64,000 bases of DNA from Siphonobacter curvatus (GTDB lineage: Bacteria > Bacteroidota > Bacteroidia > Cytophagales > Spirosomataceae), in assembly GCF_002943425.1 (NCBI RefSeq), contig NZ_PTRA01000006.1, forward strand, positions 1 to 64,000. The letters are read 5' to 3'. Below are positions 63,859 through 64,000 of this stretch, in pieces (positions within the stretch are counted from its first letter, which is position 1; every line of letters begins with the position of its first letter). Both the position numbers and the translations under genes were made by a program. The notes under the pieces are model-generated. The model saw only the letters and a program-made list of their open reading frames with translations, was not told where the DNA came from and searched no databases.

Positions 63859-64000
63859 TGCCAAGCAGTTAATTGAGCGTTTTAAAGGTTAAGTATAGCT
63901 ATTTTTCGCGAGCTACGGACGCAGAAACATAAATCTTCTGTTTATTTGAAGGCTTTTCTGCTCCATTTCGGCCGTTATTTGTGCTTCTCAACTCCTACCT
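63859..64000. other. Upstream region of the transporter gene
   Basis: 142 bp to the window edge, AT rich, with a minus-strand promoter presumably inside. No other feature can be supported. Confidence 0.35.

Noticed and set aside
1-64000. CRISPR arrays, tRNA or rRNA genes, insertion sequences, prophage
   Set aside because: No repeat-spacer pattern, cloverleaf, rRNA-like sequence, transposase or phage gene was recognised by eye.

Overview
The window looks like chromosomal DNA of a gliding-type Bacteroidota, most likely a Cytophagales member related to Spirosomataceae (Siphonobacter or Spirosoma-like). The evidence is two secreted proteins with type IX secretion (Por) C-terminal domains, a FecI/FecR/STN signalling set, an Oar-type TonB-dependent receptor, choice-of-anchor proteins, many Bacteroidota-style lipoproteins, -7 boxes of the TAnnTTTG type, and weak or absent Shine-Dalgarno sequences. 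The genus is an inference. No rRNA, tRNA, CRISPR array, insertion sequence or prophage was seen.

Layout. 1-3020: the tail of a histidine kinase, then a convergent pair formed by an AztD-like zinc beta-propeller lipoprotein and a COG0523 (CobW/ZigA-type) metallochaperone GTPase, each preceded by near-identical Zur-like palindromes. 3081-8515: nitrilase-family hydrolase, AraC regulator, TetR regulator with a flavin oxidoreductase and a clear palindromic operator, a spore-photoproduct-lyase-like radical SAM enzyme and a VOC protein. 8560-13690: small lipoprotein and hypothetical genes, a 5'-nucleotidase split into two secreted proteins in reversed order, and an SGNH hydrolase. 13711-22381: a large Oar-like TonB receptor, a decayed polysaccharide deacetylase fragment, three consecutive medium-chain reductases with a divergent AraC gene, and a second SGNH hydrolase. 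23297-27133: a PVC-type cytochrome/propeller protein and a pirin.

27484-32065 is a compact cell-surface signalling locus: ECF sigma factor, FecR anti-sigma, an STN-domain protein whose C-terminal part is a repetitive surface domain rather than a TonB barrel, and a second repeat protein. The sigma gene and the second repeat gene share a promoter-like motif with identical spacing. 32700-42544 holds fabV, two orphan receiver proteins, a PhoX-like lipoprotein, an imelysin-like/MauG fusion, and a two-subunit molybdenum hydroxylase. 42638-54218 holds small lipoproteins, two type IX cargo proteins, two esterases, a kinase-like protein lacking an ATPase domain with its receiver, and an MFS-VOC-DeoR operon. 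54792-57065 pairs an HGSNAT-like acyltransferase with a GH20-like hydrolase.

57277-63858 is the most system-like region: membrane histidine kinase, receiver, receiver-adenylate cyclase and HD phosphohydrolase in one operon, facing a large Npt/NTT-type transporter with HEAT repeats and a cyclic-nucleotide-binding domain. Taken together it reads as a self-contained phosphorelay-to-cAMP-to-membrane-transporter module. The AT-rich gaps at 22.4-23.2 kb and 43.5-44.3 kb share an 18-bp perfect palindrome of unknown role.
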